Shown piece by piece: positions 56,821 through 64,000 of a stretch of 64,000 nt of DNA. The position numbers and the translations under genes are program-made. The DNA is taken from assembly GCA_947034895.1 (NCBI GenBank), contig OX344762.1, positions 80,408,981-80,472,980 of the forward strand, in the 5' to 3' direction. Below the pieces are notes generated by a model, which made no database searches, was not told the origin of the DNA, and worked only from the letters and a program-made list of their open reading frames with translations. The DNA comes from Rhytidiadelphus loreus (taxonomy: Eukaryota; Streptophyta; Bryopsida; Hypnales; Hylocomiaceae). How positions within the stretch are numbered: position 1 is the stretch's first letter; each line of letters opens with the position of its first letter.

Positions 56821-56833
56821 TGTTGTAGTGCAT

Positions 56834-57309
56834 TGATGTATTGTTTGGCAAATCTATGACAACAACAATGTGTGGCAATCAATGGAAGGCAACACAATGG
56901 CCATTACAAGGCAAGCTCATTCTCGTGCTTGTCTAGGAATATCACAAAAAAGTTCTTGAACTAAACCACTTGTGGTGCTTTTGTAACTATGGACAAACAA
57001 CTCATGAACTACTACTCAATGTTCCTAAGATGGCTACAAGGCTTCTAAGGAACAACGAAATACTACTATGACATGAGAAATACTAAAGTGTAGACCTGCA
57101 TGCTCACAATATCGAATAGCAGCTATGATAACAACTATCATTGACATCTTCTAGAAGTGCCCTAAAGCATGTACTATTGTCTAACTTATGACTTCGCGTG
57201 TGTAGATGTGGAGCACTACGGACAAGTACAACAAGTGGAATGGCGGTTCACTAAAGAGGTTCTTATTGCAAGCAACTGCAACTACCATTGATGGAAAACA
57301 TGAATCGAA
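56834..57309. other. Spacer, nothing recognised
   Basis: No gene or repeat boundary was found between the CACTA element and the next TIR element. Confidence 0.45.
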
Positions 57310-57593
57310 CATTAGGGGAGATTTTTGCATTTTAAGAGACTATGAGTTCCCGGACTATGGGAACTATAGTTCGCTGTGGAAACGCTGATTTGACCTGGCT
57401 AGGAGACGGCCACGTCAAATATAGTTTTTAAATATATTTCTTATAAAAAAATAATAATCTTTTAAAATTTTAAAATATATTTTTTAGTTTATTTATTTAT
57501 AAATATTATTATATTCTGATTGTACAAGACTGGTTCCCAACAATAGGAACAACCCTGAAACAGTCTCCCGAATAGCTGAAATCTCCCCTAATG
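57310..57593 (+). mobile_element. CATTAG-family TIR element (copy 6)
   Basis: 284 bases. The ends are strong inverted repeats: CATTAGGGGAGATTTTTGCA at the left and, reversed, CATTAGGGGAGATTTCAGCT at the right. GAA precedes and GAA follows, a possible 3-base target duplication. Internal landmarks are GAGTTCCCGGACTATGGGAA, GACGGCCACGTCAAAT, and ACTGGTTCCCAACAATAGGA with CCCTGAAACAGTCTCCCG. The core is AT-rich. The frame at 57206-57388 is accidental. Confidence 0.85.
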
Positions 57594-57594
57594 G

Positions 57595-58620
57595 AAAAAT
57601 AGGGATTTGTCAAAGAGGATTGCGCATAGTTACACTACTAACAATAATTTCTAGAATGCCATTGGAATGACATCAATGTGGTGCTCAACTAAATAGAATT
57701 ACATTACATACATGTATGATTCCCTTTCTTTATTGTGGAACTCAAAGGATGTAGGAGAATAGGTCAATATATTGCATTTCAATTTGTTTGTTCATTTCTT
57801 TTTATTCGGTCAAGAGTACTCCGCAATGAGATGATTTCATAGTTCATGAATGCAATTGATGGTGTTTACTACGTTGTCGTTGTACATAAATTATTAGCAT
57901 CAATATCATTCTAATCAACTACACCATATGCATTGCCTCATGAAGGGCTTCCCTACTAGAAGGTGTCCACATATTACCTTGTATTGCTTGTTATTTTACA
58001 AAGATACTATATAGAATTTTTGAGGCTATAAAAAATTGCTTTCTTCAAAGTCCACTATAGGTGCCACATTTTCCTCAATCATCCTTGCACATAGTATTGC
58101 TGATGGAGGTATCAAATTCCTAATATGTGCATTGAAGAAGCAACCAATAATTTATAGAAATGAGAATTCTTTATGCATGATTTCCTTTTGCTAAGTGACA
58201 ATTGTGATTCTTTTTTGCCTTGCCACGTACACTTTGCCTTCAGTAATTTTTTCACCACCGTACTACTACAATTGCTGAAAATAAAATGACAAAGTTCTAG
58301 AATTTTCCTACATCCATGACAGAAGTATACGTACAAGTCTAGCATGGTCAGTTGCTTACTACAAGCCTCCAAAAAAAATTGTGATTTTCAAATGTGTCAC
58401 TACTCCTATTAGTGGGCACACAAAAATTTTAACGTTTTCTAACATGTATTGCCTTCCCAATTTCCCCCCAAATACTGGCATTGATTTCAAGGGAGGAATT
58501 TTCCATTTTGACCATAGAATAATTCCAAATGTCTCCACTAAAAAGAAAAAATGAAAAAAAGTCTCTCTCTGTGAGATGTAGCACTTCACTAATGTGCATT
58601 GTCCATATATTGGACGTTGA
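57595..58620. other. Stretch without a supportable gene
   Basis: Two minus-strand frames of 76-86 codons (58112-58589) have no signature. No repeat boundary. Confidence 0.45.
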
Positions 58621-58624
58621 CGTG

Positions 58625-59870
58625 TTAACCCCTAAACGATCAAGGCCTTTTTTCTATCAAAAAACAATCAAAACTGTCATTTCTAATGCAAAGACGAGTG
58701 CAAAGAGTAAAAAAAGTTGAAAATTGTTTTATTTTCACATTGAACCATAGGATCTCACACCTAACTAGTGTGAAAATGTGTAGAAAAAAATTCAAAAATT
58801 TTGACCACATAAATTACAAGATATCTGCATTTAAAGTAAAAAAAACAAGTTTTGTAGCACATTGTAAGACTAGATTATTTGACTTTGAACCTTCTTAAAT
58901 TAAATTTTTTGCAACATAGAGTTTTGAGCTTTAAATCTTTATTGTGGGAAATTGAGTTGAGAGTCTAGGGTGGGAAAATTCAAAAAAACTTATTTTTTAT
59001 TCTTTAAAAAATAATTAAGTAGAAGTAGGTATGAGATAGAAAGAAAATCTAATTATTAATAACTCTAAAATGGAATTAAAATGTACTAATTCCAATGGCA
59101 AGATTGTTTTAGGAATCAAACTAAACCATATAGAACTTCTTTTTTAATTGTAAAAATTGCATTAAAATGAATCCTACAAGTTATTTTTTCAAAAAGATGC
59201 TCTAATTGCCCGAAAACAAGATTGACCATTACTTTCTCACAACAAATCCAAATGGAATGAATCAAAGATTCCCATGTAGAACAAAATATAATCTACAAAG
59301 AAAATAAAATTAAAATTAAAATTTTCAAATTTTTGTTGTTACTTAATTTGAGCTCTCTTGTTTTGAGCTTATTTGGGCATAACTTTTGTTCCCAAGCACT
59401 AATTGAAAAAAAATTATATTTTCATAAAGCTAATCAATTTCTCTATCTTCAAAAAAGAATTCAAAAATCATGACAAAAATTCAGCCCGTAAATGTATTTC
59501 TATTCTACAAATTGATGGAGCATAAGAATGGAAAAGTTGTTTATATTACAAGTTTTTCATAGTTGTAGTTTGCACATAAAAAATAAGAAACCATATTATT
59601 TATTGTCATGGGAATGTTGGTGTCATTTTGTATCTACTATGTATCATTAGAGTACATTTGAAAATTTGAAATGTACACTACTAATTCACAATGGCACAAA
59701 TAGGGTGGCTTCTAAATTGTGGTACAAATAGGGTCTTCTAACTCTGCATTAGATTGTTCTAAAAAAGAGGGAACTTGGTGGGTGTAGATCGAAGAAATGA
59801 CTGACAAGGAGATCTAAGGTAGAACTACCTATCACCCCCCTGATTTGCAATCTGACTATTTTGGGGTTAA
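58625..59870. mobile_element. Candidate TTAA-ended non-autonomous element (copy C)
   Basis: The left end is TTAACCCCTAAACGATCA and the right end, reversed, is TTAACCCCAAAATAGTCA, which match at about 14 of 18 positions. Interior segments (AAAACTGTCATTTCTAATGC, TCTGCATTTAAAGTAAA, GGGCATAACTTTTGTTCCC) correspond in order to the 43.9-kb candidate and to the fragment at 24.1-24.3 kb. No coding capacity. The right boundary is less certain than the left, because the spacing to the last shared segment differs from the other copies. Confidence 0.45.
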
Positions 59871-59874
59871 TTTC

Positions 59875-62800
59875 AAGAAGGTCACATATTTTTCAGAGGT
59901 GTGTTTTTGTTTCACGGATCAAACCCAAGTGGAATTATAATTTTCCCATTAAAATTGTAATTTCTGTGAATTTTTGAAGTGGTCAGTCCTGAAATTACAA
60001 AACCATTTATAGACTGGGGTCAAAATTGTCCCATAAACAACCCATTACCGCCTAATCAAGTACTAGATATTCTCTATTAATGGAGTGACACGTAACCCTT
60101 GTTGTCATAAAAATCCCTGATTCTGTCATAGAATTCTCTGATTTTGTCATAAAAGGAAGGGAATTAGAGGGGATTTTAGGCGGAATTGGGGCCAAAGTTG
60201 ATGACGGAATTGGGCTGGTCTACTTGATGGAATTGGACTGCAGAACGGTAATGGGTATTTTGACCTTACATGACAAGTTAGACTAGTTGTAGGTATTCCT
60301 TTGGGTCATTTCCATGTCCCATGTTTCTACTAGTGTAGAGCTCACCACTCACCAGCATTGTTAGAACATGCCCACTAGGCTCGCAAAATGGATGACCATT
60401 CCAGCATAGCTCACAAAACCTGACCCACCAAACCCCGAAATTGCATGATTTGTTTGTGACAGGAGCTGGCTTAAAAAACACGGTGTGTTTGCAGGACTTG
60501 AGCGAGGCTTGCAAAACAACTTGAGACAAAGAAAACCCGCTTTCTGCAACTTTAAGGATTTATTGACTTACTGACTTTTACCTCCTACAGCACTTCTGTG
60601 GTTGGGGACCATATATGGGATCTTGGTTTGCACTAATGTGAAGTTTTATTTGCAAATTCTTTGCTGAGAAATAATTTTGATTATGCAGAAACAATAGAAT
60701 GCATTGCATGAAAGGTTTAGATCTGCATCACTTCACAGTGGCGCTGACAGCATACGAAGCAGACAGCATACGAAGCTCTTTCTAGCTAGTGTTGCAATTT
60801 TGAATAAGTGATACTCAATTGAGTCTTTTGTAAAGTGAACCTCAGTCAAACTGGATACAATATTCTTATCTCTTAAAAGGTGGAAAACACATTACTGAGC
60901 TATTGAATTTGCCATTCATCCTCAATTTGGATTCACTGTAAAAATGTCGATGTTGAGCTGCACTCAGGACCATGGTATCCACCTAAAGCAATGGTATCTT
61001 TGTAGATATGAACTTGCATGTCACCTTTCCTAGCACTTCTGCCAAATATTCAACAAATTGCTGTATGACATTTGAATAGCATCTCAATCTCTGTATACAC
61101 ATGACCTTGAGTATTGTTGTATGTTTAAAACCAGGTACTCCTTTACATTTCAGTTGCTTAGCTCCCAAATATTGGAAAGTCTCTCCAACATAAAGGATAG
61201 AAAAGTAAATGTGACATCTGTTTGTAAAAACTCTGCCATCCTCAATGTGGAAACACAGTGAAATCTAACTCATAATTTATTGTCCACCATCTAAGTATTT
61301 TAGGTCCTTATTCCCAAGAGGTGCAAAGTGTGAACATTGATCACCATCCATCCTGTAGAAAGGTGTTTCAACTCCCCAAATTATGAGATCTTTGCAAGAA
61401 CACACTGATTTAGTTCATTGAACAACAGAACATATTGTTAGAGATTAAACTGTTCACCCAATAGATCATATTTTTAGAGATTGAAAACCTCACACAATCA
61501 AGCATAGATGGGGAGTGCCATGATAGGACATTGAATTGAACCTTCTCAATCATAAATACTCACAGGAGCAGTATTTTCTGGGGAGGTTCATGAAACATCA
61601 AAATTACAAACAATGGAGGAGGCACTTCAATATGTTCAGCATGAATATTGAGATTTGTATGACTTTCTGACACATGGATGAATCAACTTTTGGGTACTGA
61701 ATGTTTCTGAGAACCAAATCTACAAAACAAAACCATATGCCTGCAACTTCCTTCAAAATCTAAAACAAAGATTCAGAATATGGGTGGTCCATTATAGATC
61801 TCCAGATCTGTGGTATTGAAAAAAAATTGTGTACCTGCATACTGCCGTGAAGATTGAGTTGCTCAGCTCCAATGAAAATGATTCAAGACATGCAAAAATA
61901 TAGAAGTTGGGAAGGTGATTAAAATTGAAGATGTTCTCACCTATTCCATGGATCCTGTTATTGCCAGTCCTTGCCCTTGCCTGGCATGATTTTTTGGAGT
62001 TAGATGGTGTTCAAAAAGGCTGCATTCCAAGCATGTTGAAGCACTAGACAGACTTCAACAGGCTGATCCTCATATTTTTGGGAAATGGCCAATTTCCTTG
62101 AAATTGGAGCAGTTTTAGATTTCCTTGAAACCTCAGATCTGTATGCATCAGTACTAGTTCTCAAAGCTCTGGCCACGCAAACATCACAATATTGGTGCTC
62201 TGGATCATGCCCATCTTAACAAATATGAGCATGTTAGGTCCAATTATGCACATTGATAACATAAAATCTCTTGTTTACAGAATTTTGCTTTGAATTGAAT
62301 ACCCTAAAAGTCCCATTTTTTGAACAGAAAAGAGAAAAGCCAAGTGAGTTGTTGATACACTGGATGACTATTTACAGTATAATGTGCCATTGCTGCATTG
62401 GAACGCCATCTCTGCAAGTGGTTGTCTTGTCCAGTACACTGCCTTGAAACTTGCAGAAACTTGCCTTCGAGACCAAACTAAGGAAAAAAAGTTTGTGTTG
62501 CTTGAATTTGTTAGTTGTTCAACTGCATCTTTTTGTGAATAAGTTTATTGTACCACAAGACTGGTGGAGATTCCAAAAAGTTTCAGTCATTTACTGATTT
62601 ACCAATGCCAGATGCCATAAACTAGTTATTGAGAAGATTGAATATTAATTGAGAATTGAAACTGATTCAAGCTCCTGACGTGAAGAAAACAAGGTACCCA
62701 ATGGGGGTATGCCTTCAGTGAATACTAATTGAGAAATTCAGTACTAGTGGCATTCCCCATGATTTCCTCATTTCAGGACCTCGGAATTCAGTTATGAAAT

Positions 62801-64000
62801 TGACATTTTGAAATTCGACCATCTCGAGGTAAATAAACAATAAGTTTCTATGATTTCCCGAGGCAACAAACTTGGACTTGTGCTGTGCCCCAGGTCCACA
62901 TGCTGTTTGTTGTGAGTTATATCCTGAGCCACCCAACCGACTTTCCTTCTCTTCTAAACATCACCGTCCCGTGACTTCCATCTTATCTTGAAGCAAAACT
63001 TGAAAGTCACCAAATGAATGTGCCTCACGTCACCACAAACGTTCACATCCCATTGGAATAGGTTTTTGCTGTCAAGAAGCATTCAAGCACCCCAAGTCCC
63101 ACGACTTTGACAAGAAAAAAAAGGACACTCGGTTTTCCAATAACACAAAACACAAAACACAAGAATGCCAATGGATTGTTAACCTAACATATCTAGTATT
63201 GTTTGTGTACCATACTGGGCATCTTTCATCAAATCCCCTCCTTGGAAATTGTAAATCCACCGTTAAGCACATGTATCTTCCACAGCACCACCTCATCACA
63301 AATCGTCACTACTGTTAACTTATCTGCTGTTTCTATTGCATGAGCACACACGAGTCTGTAGTGAACAGTATTGCAAGAAAGAAAGCAGAAAAAAAAATGA
63401 AGGGTGGATATTCCGCTGGGTACTAAGAAGGGTATCTAAGTAGGTATTGGAGCAGGATTGAGAATTGGTTACCATGGTATGTCAGTAAACCATCAACAAT
63501 GAATTCTTAAAAAAAGAATTACAACATCAGGTTGGGATAAGGGCAAAGACATAGGGCGGGATTAAGGGATAAAATTCCACGCAAAGAGTTGAAATTGGAA
63601 AAAAAAATTCAAGTTTTTTAGAATTGGAAATTGATTTCACCAACTTGTACAATCCTATGAGAGTAGGGAGAAACTATATTTTAGGAGTAGCTTTGTCTTG
63701 CTTCAAAACTAAAAGCAACCAAAAAGTTCAAGTCCAGTGTTCAAATTATTTTTCTGGAAGTCGAAAAGTTAGTAAGTTACCTCCCCTCCCTCTGGTGAAC
63801 CTCTCCCTAAAATTTTATTATTTTCTACAAAGTTTGGTTGATTTTTGTACATAGAAGTCTACCCTTAGGGTTAGTTAGTTAGGTCAACTAGACATCCCAC
63901 CCTACGAAGTATTGCCAAAGAGTACATGTGGATTCTTAGAACAAAATTTGGTGAAAAGTAAACAATAGAGTATAATAAACTTTGGAAGCACTAATAAGGA
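59875..64000. other. Final stretch without a supportable gene
   Basis: Composition is less AT-rich than the rest of the intergenic DNA, which could mean proximity to a gene beyond the window or non-coding exons. A small repeated phrase (CTGATTCTGTCATAGAATT, CTGATTTTGTCATAAAA) occurs at 60115-60160. Frames of 60-83 codons (60278-60549, 62715-62936, 63072-63299) show no domain and no splice-supported extension. Confidence 0.4.

Larger units (their letters stand above)
54748..56830. mobile_element. Non-autonomous CACTA (En/Spm-type) element, 2.08 kb
   Basis: The left end is CACTACAACAACGGTAGTGT followed by TTTATGACTG. The right end, reversed, is CACTACAACAAAAACAATGT followed by TTTATGACTG. CAT precedes (54745-54747) and CAT follows (56831-56833), the 3-base target duplication of the CACTA superfamily. 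Both subterminal regions contain repeated, often paired inverted, motifs of the type AATATGACT/AGTCATATT. There are a few at the left (54800-54860) and more than a dozen at the right (56180-56820), matching the subterminal transposase-binding repeats known for En/Spm. The middle is a pyrimidine-rich repeat tract with no transposase, so it depends on an autonomous relative. Confidence 0.92.

Overview
The window looks like intergenic-rich nuclear DNA of a land plant: very AT-rich, dense in decayed transposons, with two GC-richer islands (about 27.0-29.0 kb and 45.5-54.1 kb). Plant assignment rests on a spliced B3-type DNA-binding domain gene, an EDR2_C (DUF1336) gene, an ATRX-like ADD zinc-finger exon, and CACTA-type elements. 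A non-seed plant such as a bryophyte is plausible from the base composition, the intact-looking piggyBac element and a gag-like relic, but the species cannot be fixed from sequence alone. No bacterial genes, tRNA, rRNA or CRISPR array were seen.

Layout. 0-1.1 kb: an isolated ADD zinc-finger exon (minus). 1-27 kb: AT-rich sequence without intact genes, holding a decayed reading frame (7-8.5 kb), an (AT)n microsatellite, short terminal-inverted-repeat (TIR) elements starting CATTAG, a CACTA-type hairpin MITE (18 kb), a TIR element (22.9-24.0 kb), and large imperfect palindromes (15.8-16.3 and 24.7-26.6 kb). 27-29.7 kb: the one clearly intact host gene, a single-domain EDR2_C protein, whose 3' part and trailer are followed by a diverged tandem copy. 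30-45 kb: relics again, including a second CACTA MITE with a perfect 3-bp target duplication, a gag-like zinc-knuckle relic, a decayed minus-strand frame (38.1-38.8 kb), a minisatellite, and a short retroposon with a perfect 15-bp target-site duplication.

45.49-54.09 kb: the most interesting object, an apparently complete 8.6-kb piggyBac-superfamily element. It is flanked by TTAA on both sides and has imperfect inverted ends starting CCCCTWWTGCA. It carries a multi-exon transposase with the three catalytic aspartates and a C-terminal Cys-rich domain, interrupted by one TAG at the place where the family has the Trp of a conserved Tyr-Trp pair. Convergent to it, inside the same ends, is a two-exon gene for a 124-residue protein that is little more than one B3 DNA-binding domain. 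Several other sequences in the window begin and end with TTAA plus CCC(C/T)AAA-like ends, and could be non-autonomous relatives moved by such a transposase.

54.75-56.83 kb: a complete 2.08-kb non-autonomous CACTA element with matching ends, a CAT target duplication, and an array of palindromic subterminal repeats. 57-64 kb: one more CATTAG element, a candidate TTAA element, and sequence with no supportable gene.
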